A stretch of DNA of 64,000 nt from Amia ocellicauda (GCF_036373705.1 NC_089851.1:56238497-56302496); one strand, 5' to 3'. Numbered from the stretch's first letter, positions 29,001 through 42,508 are shown. Made by a program: numbers and translations. The notes: generated by a model from the sequence alone, not told the origin.

Positions 29001-31493
29001 CACTGTCAATCAGATGCTTGCCTTGCCGTCCATCCATCCATCCATCTATCTATCTATCTATCTATGACTCTCGATATCTAACTCTCTTGCTTGCTATCGC
29101 TCCCCCAATGGTCAGTAGCATAGTAGCATAACAGCAGATCACGGACCACTGTCAATCAGATGCTTGCCTTGCCGTCCATCCATCCATCCATCTATCTATC
29201 AATCTATCAATGACTCTCGATATCTAACTCTCTTACTTGCTATCGCTCCCCCAATGGTCAGTAGCATAGTAGCATAACAGCAGATCACGGACCACTGTCA
29301 ATCAGATGCTTGCCTTGCCGTCCATCCATCCATCTATCTATCTATCTATCTATGACTCTTGATATCTAACTCTCTTGCTTGCTATCGCTCCCCCAATGGT
29401 CAGTAGCATTGCAGCATAACAGCAGATCACGGACCACTGTCAATCAGATGCTTGCCTTGCCGTCCATCCATCCATCTATCTATCTATCTATCTATGACTC
29501 TCGATATCTAACTCTCTTGCTTGCTATCGCTCCCCCAATGGTCAGTAGCATAGTAGCATAACAGCAGATCACGGACCACTGTCAATCAGATGCTTGCCTT
29601 GCCGTCCATCCATCCATCCATCTATCTATCTATCTATGACTCTTGATATCTAACTCTCTTGCTTGCTATCGCTCCCCCAATGGTCAGTAGCATAGTAGCA
29701 TAACAGCAGATCACGGACCACTGTCACTCAGATGCTTGCCTTGCCGTCCATCCATCCATCCATCTATCTATCTATCTATCAATGACTCTCGATATCTAAC
29801 TCTCTTGCTTGCTATCGCTCCCCCAATGGTCAGTAGCATAGTAGCATAACAGCAGATCACGGACCACTGTCAATCAGATGCTTGCCTTGCCGTCCATCCA
29901 TCCATCTATCTATCTATCTATCTATGACTCTTGATATCTAACTCTCTTGCTTGCTATCGCTCCCCCAATGGTCAGTAGCATTGTAGCATAACAGCAGATC
30001 ACGGACCAATGTCAATCAGATGCTTGCCTTGCCGTCCATCCATCTATCTATCTATCTATCTATCTATCTATGACTCTCGATATCTAACTCTCTTGCTTGC
30101 TATCGCTCCCCCAATGGTCAGTAGCATAGTAGCATAACAGCAGATCACGGACCACTGTCAATCAGATGCTTGCCTTGCCGTCCATCCATCCATCCATCTA
30201 TCTATCAATCTATCAATGACTCTCGATATCTAACTCTCTTACTTGCTATCGCTCCCCCAATGGTCAGTAGCATAGTAGCATAACAGCAGATCACGGACCA
30301 CTGTCAATCAGATGCTTGCCTTGCCGTCCATCCATCCATCCATCTATCTATCTATCTATCAATGACTCTCGATATCTAACTCTCTTACTTGCTATCGCTC
30401 CCCCAATGGTCAGTAGCATAGTAGCATAACAGCAGATCACGGACCACTGTCAATCAGATGCTTGCCTTGCCGTCCATCCATCCATCTATCTATCTATCTA
30501 TCTATGACTCTTGATATCTAACTCTCTTGCTTGCTATCGCTCCCCCAATGGTCAGTAGCATAGTAGCATAACAGCAGATCACGGACCACTGTCACTCAGA
30601 TGCTTGCCTTGCCGTCCATCCATCCATCCATCTATCTATCTATCTATCAATGACTCTCGATATCTAACTCTCTTGCTTGCTATCGCTCCCCCAATGGTCA
30701 GTAGCATAGTAGCATAACAGCAGATCACGGACCACTGTCAATCAGATGCTTGCCTTGCCGTCCATCCATCCATCTATCTATCTATCTATCTATGACTCTT
30801 GATATCTAACTCTCTTAATTGCTATCGCTCCCCCAATGGTCAGTAGCATTGTAGCATAACAGCAGATCACGGACCAATGTCAATCAGATGCTTGCCTTGC
30901 CGTCCATCCATCCATCCATCTATCTATCAATCTATCAATGACTCTCGATATCTAACTCTCTTACTTGCTATCGCTCCCCCAATGGTCAGTAGCATAGTAG
31001 CATAACAGCAGATCACGGACCACTGTCAATCAGATGCTTGCCTTGCCGTCCATCCATCCATCCATCTATCTATCTATCTATCAATGACTCTCGATATCTA
31101 ACTCTCTTACTTGCTATCGCTCCCCCAATGGTCAGTAGCATAGTAGCATAACAGCAGATCACGGACCACTGTCAATCAGATGCTTGCCTTGCCGTCCATC
31201 CATCCATCCATCTATCTATCTATCTATCAATGACTCTCGATATCTAACTCTCTTGCTTGCTATCGCTCCCCCAATGGTCAGTAGCATAGTAGCATAACAG
31301 CAGATCACGGACCACTGTCAATCAGATGCTTGCCTTGCCGTCCATCCATCCATCTATCTATCTATCTATCTATCTATGACTCTTGATATCTAACTCTCTT
31401 GCTTGCTATCGCTCCCCCAATGGTCAGTAGCATTGTAGCATAACAGCAGATCACGGACCAATGTCAATCAGATGCTTGCCTTGCCGTCCATCC

Positions 31494-31494
<1 letters not shown>

Positions 31495-31559
<65 letters not shown>
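31495..31559. repeat. Expanded (CTAT)n tract in one satellite monomer
   Basis: A 65-bp uninterrupted tetranucleotide run replaces the usual 16-28 bp. It follows a GGACCAATGTCAATCAG-type monomer body. Confidence 0.95.
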
Positions 31560-33987
31560 GACTCTCGATATCTAACTCTCTTGCTTGCTATCGCTCCCCC
31601 AATGGTCAGTAGCATAGTAGCATAACAGCAGATCACGGACCACTGTCAATCAGATGCTTGCCTTGCCGTCCATCCATCCATCCATCTATCTATCAATCTA
31701 TCAATGACTCTCGATATCTAACTCTCTTACTTGCTATCGCTCCCCCAATGGTCAGTAGCATAGTAGCATAACAGCAGATCACGGACCACTGTCAATCAGA
31801 TGCTTGCCTTGCCGTCCATCCATCCATCCATCTATCTATCTATCTATCAATGACTCTCGATATCTAACTCTCTTACTTGCTATCGCTCCCCCAATGGTCA
31901 GTAGCATAGTAGCATAACAGCAGATCACGGACCACTGTCAATCAGATGCTTGCCTTGCCGTCCATCCATCCATCTATCTATCTATCTATCTATGACTCTT
32001 GATATCTAACTCTCTTGCTTGCTATCGCTCCCCCAATGGTCAGTAGCATAGTAGCATAACAGCAGATCACGGACCACTGTCACTCAGATGCTTGCCTTGC
32101 CGTCCATCCATCCATCCATCTATCTATCTATCTATCAATGACTCTCGATATCTAACTCTCTTGCTTGCTATCGCTCCCCCAATGGTCAGTAGCATAGTAG
32201 CATAACAGCAGATCACGGACCACTGTCAATCAGATGCTTGCCTTGCCGTCCATCCATCCATCTATCTATCTATCTATCTATGACTCTTGATATCTAACTC
32301 TCTTAATTGCTATCGCTCCCCCAATGGTCAGTAGCATTGTAGCATAACAGCAGATCACGGACCAATGTCAATCAGATGCTTGCCTTGCCGTCCATCCATC
32401 CATCCATCTATCTATCAATCTATCAATGACTCTCGATATCTAACTCTCTTACTTGCTATCGCTCCCCCAATGGTCAGTAGCATAGTAGCATAACAGCAGA
32501 TCACGGACCACTGTCAATCAGATGCTTGCCTTGCCGTCCATCCATCCATCCATCTATCTATCTATCTATCAATGACTCTCGATATCTAACTCTCTTACTT
32601 GCTATCGCTCCCCCAATGGTCAGTAGCATAGTAGCATAACAGCAGATCACGGACCACTGTCAATCAGATGCTTGCCTTGCCGTCCATCCATCCATCTATC
32701 TATCTATCTATCTATGACTCTTGATATCTAACTCTCTTGCTTGCTATCGCTCCCCCAATGGTCAGTAGCATAGTAGCATAACAGCAGATCACGGACCACT
32801 GTCACTCAGATGCTTGCCTTGCCGTCCATCCATCCATCCATCTATCTATCTATCTATCAATGACTCTTGATATCTAACTCTCTTGCTTGCTATCGCTCCC
32901 CCAATGGTCAGTAGCATAGTAGCATAACAGCAGATCACGGACCACTGTCACTCAGATGCTTGCCTTGCCGTCCATCCATCCATCCATCTATCTATCTATC
33001 TATCAATGACTCTCGATATCTAACTCTCTTGCTTGCTATCGCTCCCCCAATGGTCAGTAGCATAGTAGCATAACAGCAGATCACGGACCACTGTCAATCA
33101 GATGCTTGCCTTGCCGTCCATCCATCCATCTATCTATCTATCTATCTATGACTCTTGATATCTAACTCTCTTAATTGCTATCGCTCCCCCAATGGTCAGT
33201 AGCATTGTAGCATAACAGCAGATCACGGACCAATGTCAATCAGATGCTTGCCTTGCCGTCCATCCATCCATCCATCTATCTATCAATCTATCAATGACTC
33301 TCGATATCTAACTCTCTTACTTGCTATCGCTCCCCCAATGGTCAGTAGCATAGTAGCATAACAGCAGATCACGGACCACTGTCAATCAGATGCTTGCCTT
33401 GCCGTCCATCCATCCATCCATCTATCTATCTATCTATCAATGACTCTCGATATCTAACTCTCTTACTTGCTATCGCTCCCCCAATGGTCAGTAGCATAGT
33501 AGCATAACAGCAGATCACGGACCACTGTCAATCAGATGCTTGCCTTGCCGTCCATCCATCCATCTATCTATCTATCTATCTATGACTCTTGATATCTAAC
33601 TCTCTTGCTTGCTATCGCTCCCCCAATGGTCAGTAGCATAGTAGCATAACAGCAGATCACGGACCACTGTCACTCAGATGCTTGCCTTGCCGTCCATCCA
33701 TCCATCCATCTATCTATCTATCTATCAATGACTCTCGATATCTAACTCTCTTGCTTGCTATCGCTCCCCCAATGGTCAGTAGCATAGTAGCATAACAGCA
33801 GATCACGGACCACTGTCAATCAGATGCTTGCCTTGCCGTCCATCCATCCATCTATCTATCTATCTATCTATGACTCTTGATATCTAACTCTCTTGCTTGC
33901 TATCGCTCCCCCAATGGTCAGTAGCATTGTAGCATAACAGCAGATCACGGACCAATGTCAATCAGATGCTTGCCTTGCCGTCCATCC

Positions 33988-33988
<1 letters not shown>

Positions 33989-34045
<57 letters not shown>
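33989..34045. repeat. Expanded (CTAT)n tract in one satellite monomer
   Basis: A 57-bp uninterrupted run in the same monomer type as the other long tracts. Confidence 0.95.
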
Positions 34046-35605
34046 GACTCTCGATATCTAACTCTCTTGCTTGCTATCGCTCCCCCAATGGTCAGTAGCA
34101 TAGTAGCATAACAGCAGATCACGGACCACTGTCAATCAGATGCTTGCCTTGCCGTCCATCCATCCATCCATCTATCTATCAATCTATCAATGACTCTCGA
34201 TATCTAACTCTCTTACTTGCTATCGCTCCCCCAATGGTCAGTAGCATAGTAGCATAACAGCAGATCACGGACCACTGTCAATCAGATGCTTGCCTTGCCG
34301 TCCATCCATCCATCCATCTATCTATCTATCTATCAATGACTCTCGATATCTAACTCTCTTACTTGCTATCGCTCCCCCAATGGTCAGTAGCATAGTAGCA
34401 TAACAGCAGATCACGGACCACTGTCAATCAGATGCTTGCCTTGCCGTCCATCCATCCATCTATCTATCTATCTATCTATGACTCTTGATATCTAACTCTC
34501 TTGCTTGCTATCGCTCCCCCAATGGTCAGTAGCATAGTAGCATAACAGCAGATCACGGACCACTGTCACTCAGATGCTTGCCTTGCCGTCCATCCATCCA
34601 TCCATCTATCTATCTATCTATCAATGACTCTCGATATCTAACTCTCTTGCTTGCTATCGCTCCCCCAATGGTCAGTAGCATAGTAGCATAACAGCAGATC
34701 ACGGACCACTGTCAATCAGATGCTTGCCTTGCCGTCCATCCATCCATCTATCTATCTATCTATCTATGACTCTTGATATCTAACTCTCTTAATTGCTATC
34801 GCTCCCCCAATGGTCAGTAGCATTGTAGCATAACAGCAGATCACGGACCAATGTCAATCAGATGCTTGCCTTGCCGTCCATCCATCCATCCATCTATCTA
34901 TCAATCTATCAATGACTCTCGATATCTAACTCTCTTACTTGCTATCGCTCCCCCAATGGTCAGTAGCATAGTAGCATAACAGCAGATCACGGACCACTGT
35001 CAATCAGATGCTTGCCTTGCCGTCCATCCATCCATCCATCTATCTATCTATCTATCAATGACTCTCGATATCTAACTCTCTTACTTGCTATCGCTCCCCC
35101 AATGGTCAGTAGCATAGTAGCATAACAGCAGATCACGGACCACTGTCAATCAGATGCTTGCCTTGCCGTCCATCCATCCATCTATCTATCTATCTATCTA
35201 TGACTCTTGATATCTAACTCTCTTGCTTGCTATCGCTCCCCCAATGGTCAGTAGCATAGTAGCATAACAGCAGATCACGGACCACTGTCACTCAGATGCT
35301 TGCCTTGCCGTCCATCCATCCATCCATCTATCTATCTATCTATCAATGACTCTCGATATCTAACTCGCTTGCTTGCTATCGCTCCCCCAATGGTCAGTAG
35401 CATAGTAGCATAACAGCAGATCACGGACCACTGTCAATCAGATGCTTGCCTTGCCGTCCATCCATCCATCTATCTATCTATCTATCTATGACTCTTGATA
35501 TCTAACTCTCTTGCTTGCTATCGCTCCCCCAATGGTCAGTAGCATTGTAGCATAACAGCAGATCACGGACCAATGTCAATCAGATGCTTGCCTTGCCGTC
35601 CATCC

Positions 35606-35606
<1 letters not shown>

Positions 35607-35675
<69 letters not shown>
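35607..35675. repeat. Expanded (CTAT)n tract in one satellite monomer
   Basis: A 69-bp run, the longest tetranucleotide tract in the array, again after the CAATGTCAATCAG body. Confidence 0.95.
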
Positions 35676-37665
35676 GACTCTCGATATCTAACTCTCTTGC
35701 TTGCTATCGCTCCCCCAATGGTCAGTAGCATAGTAGCATAACAGCAGATCACGGACCACTGTCAATCAGATGCTTGCCTTGCCGTCCATCCATCCATCCA
35801 TCTATCTATCAATCTATCAATGACTCTCGATATCTAACTCTCTTACTTGCTATCGCTCCCCCAATGGTCAGTAGCATAGTAGCATAACAGCAGATCACGG
35901 ACCACTGTCAATCAGATGCTTGCCTTGCCGTCCATCCATCCATCCATCTATCTATCTATCTATCAATGACTCTCGATATCTAACTCTCTTACTTGCTATC
36001 GCTCCCCCAATGGTCAGTAGCATAGTAGCATAACAGCAGATCACGGACCACTGTCAATCAGATGCTTGCCTTGCCGTCCATCCATCCATCTATCTATCTA
36101 TCTATCTATGACTCTTGATATCTAACTCTCTTGCTTGCTATCGCTCCCCCAATGGTCAGTAGCATAGTAGCATAACAGCAGATCACGGACCACTGTCACT
36201 CAGATGCTTGCCTTGCCGTCCATCCATCCATCCATCTATCTATCTATCTATCAATGACTCTCGATATCTAACTCTCTTGCTTGCTATCGCTCCCCCAATG
36301 GTCAGTAGCATAGTAGCATAACAGCAGATCACGGACCACTGTCAATCAGATGCTTGCCTTGCCGTCCATCCATCCATCTATCTATCTATCTATCTATGAC
36401 TCTTGATATCTAACTCTCTTGCTTGCTATCGCCCCCCCAATGGTCAGTAGCATAGTAGCATAACAGCAGATCACGGACCACTGTCAATCAGATGCTTGCC
36501 TTGCCGTCCATCCATCCATCTATCTATCTATCTATCTATCTATGACTCTCGATATCTAACTCTCTTGCTTGCTATCGCTCCCCCAATGGTCAGTAGCATA
36601 GTAGCATAACAGCAGATCACGGACCACTGTCAATCAGATGCTTGCCTTGCCGTCCATCCATCCATCTATCTATCTATCTATCTATGACTCTCGATATCTA
36701 ACTCTCTTGCTTGCTATCGCTCCCCCAATGGTCAGTAGCATAGTAGCATAACAGCAGATCACGGACCACTGTCAATCAGATGCTTGCCTTGCCGTCCATC
36801 CATCCATCCATCTATCTATCAATCTATCAATGACTCTCGATATCTAACTCTCTTACTTGCTATCGCTCCCCCAATGGTCAGTAGCATAGTAGCATAACAG
36901 CAGATCACGGACCACTGTCAATCAGATGCTTGCCTTGCCGTCCATCCATCCATCCATCTATCTATCTATCTATCAATGACTCTCGATATCTAACTCTCTT
37001 GCTTGCTATCGCTCCCCCAATGGTCAGTAGCATAGTAGCATAACAGCAGATCACGGACCACTGTCACTCAGATGCTTGCCTTGCCGTCCATCCATCCATC
37101 CATCTATCTATCTATCTATCAATGACTCTCGATATCTAACTCTCTTGCTTGCTATCGCTCCCCCAATGGTCAGTAGCATAGTAGCATAACAGCAGATCAC
37201 GGACCACTGTCAATCAGATGCTTGCCTTGCCGTCCATCCATCCATCTATCTATCTATCTATCTATGACTCTTGATATCTAACTCTCTTGCTTGCTATCGC
37301 TCCCCCAATGGTCAGTAGCATTGTAGCATAACAGCAGATCACGGACCAATGTCAATCAGATGCTTGCCTTGCCGTCCATCCATCCATCTATCTATCTATC
37401 TATCAATGACTCTCGATATCTAACTCGCTTGCTTGCTATCGCTCCCCCAATGGTCAGTAGCATAGTAGCATAACAGCAGATCACGGACCACTGTCAATCA
37501 GATGCTTGCCTTGCCGTCCATCCATCCATCTATCTATCTATCTATCTATGACTCTTGATATCTAACTCTCTTGCTTGCTATCGCTCCCCCAATGGTCAGT
37601 AGCATTGTAGCATAACAGCAGATCACGGACCAATGTCAATCAGATGCTTGCCTTGCCGTCCATCC

Positions 37666-37666
<1 letters not shown>

Positions 37667-37731
<65 letters not shown>
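37667..37731. repeat. Expanded (CTAT)n tract in one satellite monomer
   Basis: A 65-bp run in the same monomer type as the other expansions. Confidence 0.95.
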
Positions 37732-40700
37732 GACTCTCGATATCTAACTCTCTTGCTTGCTATCGCTCCCCCAATGGTCAGTAGCATAGTAGCATAACAG
37801 CAGATCACGGACCACTGTCAATCAGATGCTTGCCTTGCCGTCCATCCATCCATCCATCTATCTATCAATCTATCAATGACTCTCGATATCTAACTCTCTT
37901 ACTTGCTATCGCTCCCCCAATGGTCAGTAGCATAGTAGCATAACAGCAGATCACGGACCACTGTCAATCAGATGCTTGCCTTGCCGTCCATCCATCCATC
38001 CATCTATCTATCTATCTATCAATGACTCTCGATATCTAACTCTCTTACTTGCTATCGCTCCCCCAATGGTCAGTAGCATAGTAGCATAACAGCAGATCAC
38101 GGACCACTGTCAATCAGATGCTTGCCTTGCCGTCCATCCATCCATCTATCTATCTATCTATCTATGACTCTTGATATCTAACTCTCTTGCTTGCTATCGC
38201 TCCCCCAATGGTCAGTAGCATAGTAGCATAACAGCAGATCACGGACCACTGTCACTCAGATGCTTGCCTTGCCGTCCATCCATCCATCCATCTATCTATC
38301 TATCTATCAATGACTCTCGATATCTAACTCTCTTGCTTGCTATCGCTCCCCCAATGGTCAGTAGCATAGTAGCATAACAGCAGATCACGGACCACTGTCA
38401 ATCAGATGCTTGCCTTGCCGTCCATCCATCCATCTATCTATCTATCTATCTATGACTCTTGATATCTAACTCTCTTGCTTGCTATCGCCCCCCCAATGGT
38501 CAGTAGCATAGTAGCATAACAGCAGATCACGGACCACTGTCAATCAGATGCTTGCCTTGCCGTCCATCCATCCATCTATCTATCTATCTATCTATCTATG
38601 ACTCTCGATATCTAACTCTCTTGCTTGCTATCGCTCCCCCAATGGTCAGTAGCATAGTAGCATAACAGCAGATCACGGACCACTGTCAATCAGATGCTTG
38701 CCTTGCCGTCCATCCATCCATCTATCTATCTATCTATCTATGACTCTCGATATCTAACTCTCTTGCTTGCTATCGCTCCCCCAATGGTCAGTAGCATAGT
38801 AGCATAACAGCAGATCACGGACCACTGTCAATCAGATGCTTGCCTTGCCGTCCATCCATCCATCCATCTATCTATCAATCTATCAATGACTCTCGATATC
38901 TAACTCTCTTACTTGCTATCGCTCCCCCAATGGTCAGTAGCATAGTAGCATAACAGCAGATCACGGACCACTGTCAATCAGATGCTTGCCTTGCCGTCCA
39001 TCCATCCATCCATCTATCTATCTATCTATCAATGACTCTCGATATCTAACTCTCTTGCTTGCTATCGCTCCCCCAATGGTCAGTAGCATAGTAGCATAAC
39101 AGCAGATCACGGACCACTGTCACTCAGATGCTTGCCTTGCCGTCCATCCATCCATCCATCTATCTATCTATCTATCAATGACTCTCGATATCTAACTCTC
39201 TTGCTTGCTATCGCTCCCCCAATGGTCAGTAGCATAGTAGCATAACAGCAGATCACGGACCACTGTCAATCAGATGCTTGCCTTGCCGTCCATCCATCCA
39301 TCTATCTATCTATCTATCTATGACTCTTGATATCTAACTCTCTTGCTTGCTATCGCTCCCCCAATGGTCAGTAGCATTGTAGCATAACAGCAGATCACGG
39401 ACCAATGTCAATCAGATGCTTGCCTTGCCGTCCATCCATCCATCTATCTATCTATCTATCTATGACTCTCGATATCTAACTCTCTTGCTTGCTATCGCTC
39501 CCCCAATGGTCAGTAGCATAGTAGCATAACAGCAGATCACGGACCACTGTCAATCAGATGCTTGCCTTGCCGTCCATCCATCCATCTATCTATCTATCTA
39601 TCTATGACTCTTGATATCTAACTCTCTTGCTTGCTATCGCCCCCCCAATGGTCAGTAGCATAGTAGCATAACAGCAGATCACGGACCACTGTCAATCAGA
39701 TGCTTGCCTTGCCGTCCATCCATCCATCTATCTATCTATCTATCTATGACTCTCGATATCTAACTCTCTTGCTTGCTATCGCTCCCCCAATGGTCAGTAG
39801 CATAGTAGCATAACAGCAGATCACGGACCACTGTCAATCAGATGCTTGCCTTGCCGTCCATCCATCCATCCATCTATCTATCAATCTATCAATGACTCTC
39901 GATATCTAACTCTCTTACTTGCTATCGCTCCCCCAATGGTCAGTAGCATAGTAGCATAACAGCAGATCACGGACCACTGTCAATCAGATGCTTGCCTTGC
40001 CGTCCATCCATCCATCCATCTATCTATCTATCTATCAATGACTCTCGATATCTAACTCTCTTGCTTGCTATCGCTCCCCCAATGGTCAGTAGCATAGTAG
40101 CATAACAGCAGATCACGGACCACTGTCACTCAGATGCTTGCCTTGCCGTCCATCCATCCATCCATCTATCTATCTATCTATCAATGACTCTCGATATCTA
40201 ACTCTCTTGCTTGCTATCGCTCCCCCAATGGTCAGTAGCATAGTAGCATAACAGCAGATCACGGACCACTGTCAATCAGATGCTTGCCTTGCCGTCCATC
40301 CATCCATCTATCTATCTATCTATCTATGACTCTTGATATCTAACTCTCTTGCTTGCTATCGCTCCCCCAATGGTCAGTAGCATTGTAGCATAACAGCAGA
40401 TCACGGACCAATGTCAATCAGATGCTTGCCTTGCCGTCCATCCATCCATCTATCTATCTATCTATCTATGACTCTCGATATCTAACTCTCTTGCTTGCTA
40501 TCGCTCCCCCAATGGTCAGTAGCATAGTAGCATAACAGCAGATCACGGACCACTGTCAATCAGATGCTTGCCTTGCCGTCCATCCATCCATCTATCTATC
40601 TATCTATCTATGACTCTTGATATCTAACTCTCTTGCTTGCTATCGCCCCCCCAATGGTCAGTAGCATAGTAGCATAACAGCAGATCACGGACCACTGTCA

Positions 40701-41624
40701 ATCAGATGCTTGCCTTGCCGTCCATCCATCCATCTATCTATCTATCTATCTATCTATGACTCTCGATATCTAACTCTCTTGCTTGCTATCGCTCCCCCAA
40801 TGGTCAGTAGCATAGTAGCATAACAGCAGATCACGGACCACTGTCAATCAGATGCTTGCCTTGCCGTCCATCCATCCATCTATCTATCTATCTATCTATG
40901 ACTCTTGATATCTAACTCTCTTGCTTGCTATCGCCCCCCCAATGGTCAGTAGCATAGTAGCATAACAGCAGATCACGGACCACTGTCAATCAGATGCTTG
41001 CCTTGCCGTCCATCCATCCATCTATCTATCTATCTATCTATCTATGACTCTCGATATCTAACTCTCTTGCTTGCTATCGCTCCCCCAATGGTCAGTAGCA
41101 TAGTAGCAAAACAGCAGATCATGGACCACTGTCAATCAGATGCTTGCCTTGCCGTCCATCCATCCATCTATCTATCTATCTATCTATGACTCTCGATATC
41201 TAACTCTCTTGCTTGCTATCACTCCCCCAATGGTCAGTAGCATAGTAGCATAACAGCAGATCACGGACCACTGTCAATCAGATGCTTGCCTTGCCGTCCA
41301 TCCATCCATCCATCTATCTATCTATCTATCAATGACTCTCGATATCTAACTCTCTTACTTGGTTTCGCTCACCCAATGGTCAGTAGCATAGTAGCATAAC
41401 AGCAGATCACGGACCACTGTCAATCAGATGCTTGCCTTGCCGTCCATCCATCCATCTATCTATCTATCTATCTATGACTCTCGATATCTAACTCTCTTGC
41501 TTGCTATCGCTCCCCCAATGGTCACGTATGTTGCATTCAACAACAAAGAAAATCGTGTGCTGGAAATGATTTTTGGCAACTGTGAAGGAACTGCACGACT
41601 GCAGCAACCACAACACCTCTGTCT

Positions 41625-41698
41625 GTCTCTGTGGTGCAATCGGTCAGCGTGTTTGGCTGTTAACCAAAAAGATGGTGGTTTGAATCCACCCAGGGACG
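41625..41698 (+). tRNA. tRNA-Asn (GTT), possibly a pseudogene
   Basis: The 74-nt stretch folds as a tRNA. Acceptor arms are GTCTCTG and CAGGGAC, the A box is TGGTGCAATCGG, the anticodon loop CTGTTAA gives GTT, and the T arm is GGTGG-TTTGAAT-CCACC. Anticodon and body match vertebrate tRNA-Asn, which decodes AAC/AAU. The normally invariant C56 of the T loop is T here, and position 7 of the D region has GTG rather than GCG, which suggests relaxed constraint. A TTTT run at about 41705 could terminate RNA polymerase III. No CCA is encoded, as expected in eukaryotes. Confidence 0.85.
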
Positions 41699-41862
41699 GC
41701 CCACTTTTCCCCCCCCCCCTTGTTATTGTTTCTACTTCTGGCGGACAGCTTGCCAGACTGTGGCTACAGTAACCTTAAGCTGCTTGCTGTGGACGGCCAT
41801 CTTGCAAAAATGTATTGAGCGTTTAGAAACTTCCTTTCCATTGCCTAGGCCAACATAAACCA

Positions 41863-41936
41863 AGGCACTGCTGGGAGTCGAACCCAGGGTTTCCTGTTTA
41901 CAAGACAGGCGCTTTGACCAACTAAGCCACGGTGCC
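41863..41936 (-). tRNA. tRNA-Thr (TGT)
   Basis: On the minus strand this 74-nt gene starts GGCACCGTGGCTTAGTTGG and ends CCCAGCAGTGCCT. The acceptor stem is complete, the A box is TGGCTTAGTTGG, the anticodon loop CTTGTAA gives TGT, and the B box GGTTCGACTCC is perfect. The body is that of vertebrate tRNA-Thr(AGT) with the anticodon changed to TGT, decoding ACA. It sits 165 bp from a + strand tRNA-Asn and points towards it. Downstream on the minus strand there is only a TTT run, not TTTT, so termination may be weak. Of the Thr copies here it and 44367-44440 look most intact. Confidence 0.92.
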
Positions 41937-41978
41937 AGGACTCTCCCATTCCCCAGTGCCTACACTCAGGTGTAAGGC

Positions 41979-42009
<31 letters not shown>

Positions 42010-42064
42010 CAAAACAAAACAAAACAAAACAAAACAAAACAAAACAAAACAAAACAAAACAAAA
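41979..42064. repeat. (AAAAC)n microsatellite
   Basis: About 86 bp of perfect pentanucleotide repeat immediately after tRNA-Thr cassette sequence. The long Lys/Asn/Thr/Gln and Phe/Val/Leu-rich reading frames crossing it on both strands are artefacts of the repeat. Confidence 0.97.
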
Positions 42065-42350
42065 TCTGGATGCAGACTGCAACAAAGGAAGCACACAGAG
42101 GTGAAAACGTAAGGTTGACGGGAGCAACAAGCTCCCTGTTGCGACTGTCCAGGGGCGGCAATGGGAATTGGACGTTGGCCGTAGCGCGTGTCCTTTGGGT
42201 TCTGGTTCTTCTTTACAAACCGGCGTCTGTCCAGTTGGCTTTCCGGTTCATTACGTCCTCTGATGGCTTTACGATAAGCCTATCTTGCTAAAACTGATGG
42301 TCGACAAAGCATTAGCACAAGCTTCGCAAGGAGCACACAAAGCCCGCCTA
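42065..42350. repeat. Spacer of tRNA-Thr tandem unit, copy 1
   Basis: No gene recognised. This spacer (GGTTGACGGGAGCAACAAG ... ACAAGCTTCGCAAGGAGCAC) is repeated almost base for base at 42509-42793. With the tRNA and AAAAC tract it forms a tandem unit of about 488 bp in the first copy and 443 bp in the second; most of the length difference is the AAAAC tract. Confidence 0.85.
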
Positions 42351-42424
42351 AGGCACTGCTGGGAGTCAAACCCAGGGTTTCCTGTTTACAAGACAGATGC
42401 TTTGACCAACTAAGCCACGGTGCC
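42351..42424 (-). tRNA. tRNA-Thr (TGT), degenerate copy
   Basis: A second 74-nt Thr gene with anticodon loop CTTGTAA. It differs from 41863-41936 at the B box (GGTTTGACTCC instead of GGTTCGACTCC, losing the nearly invariant C56) and in the anticodon-stem side (GCATCTGTC rather than GCGCCTGTC). The stem can still form with a G-U pair, but loss of C56 usually impairs TFIIIC binding and folding, so this is likely a pseudogene. It lies at the start of the second tandem unit. Confidence 0.82.
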
Positions 42425-42466
42425 AGGACACTCCCATTCCCCAGTGCCTACACTCAGGCGTAAGGC

Positions 42467-42497
<31 letters not shown>

Positions 42498-42508
42498 CAA
42501 AACAAAAT
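42467..42508. repeat. (AAAAC)n microsatellite, shorter copy
   Basis: Same repeat as at 41979 but about 42 bp, i.e. roughly half as long, in the second tandem tRNA-Thr unit. Confidence 0.96.

Larger units (their letters stand above)
1501..41524. repeat. Satellite array, 142/146-bp monomer, about 40 kb
   Basis: A single monomer family is repeated head-to-tail, roughly 277 copies judged from mean spacing of about 144.5 bp. Each monomer has a (CCAT)n then (CTAT)n tract followed by a conserved body containing GATATCTAACTCTCTT, GCTATCGCTCCCCCAATGG, CAGCAGATCACGGACCA and CAGATGCTTGCCTTGCCG. Successive AATGGTCAGT anchors (e.g. 3537, 3679, 3825, 3967, 4113) show alternating 142 and 146 bp, differing by one tetranucleotide. 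Recurrent variants define monomer types: GACTCTTG/GACTCTCG, CTTGC/CTTAC/TTAAT, CATAGTAG/CATTGTAG, CACTGTCACT/CAATGTCAAT. The first roughly 1.7 kb is ragged with indels; the rest is very homogeneous. The array ends cleanly at AATGGTCA (41524) before the tRNA cassette. Short ORFs in it simply read the repeat. A centromeric, pericentromeric or subtelomeric role is possible but not shown. Confidence 0.97.
41525..41985. repeat. tRNA cassette copy 1 (Asn + Thr), segmental duplicate of 44029-44488
   Basis: Unique sequence starting CGTATGTTGCATTCAACAAC replaces the satellite at the same monomer position in both copies. It carries tRNA-Asn on + and tRNA-Thr on -, divided by about 165 bp. The two copies differ at only a few bases. 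The preceding satellite monomers also share private variants (GCTATCACTCCCC at about 41215 and 43715; TTTCGCT[C/G]ACCC just before the end), so the duplicated unit includes satellite tail and cassette. Confidence 0.9.

Noticed and set aside
1501-41524. CRISPR-like array
   Set aside because: Regular spacing, but the whole monomer is repeated, there are no unique spacers, and the context is eukaryotic.
1745-41772. Repeated 60-114-residue ORFs rich in PSIHPSIYLSIYDS within the satellite
   Set aside because: They read the CCAT/CTAT tracts and monomer body in one phase, recur with the monomer, and have no independent support as genes.
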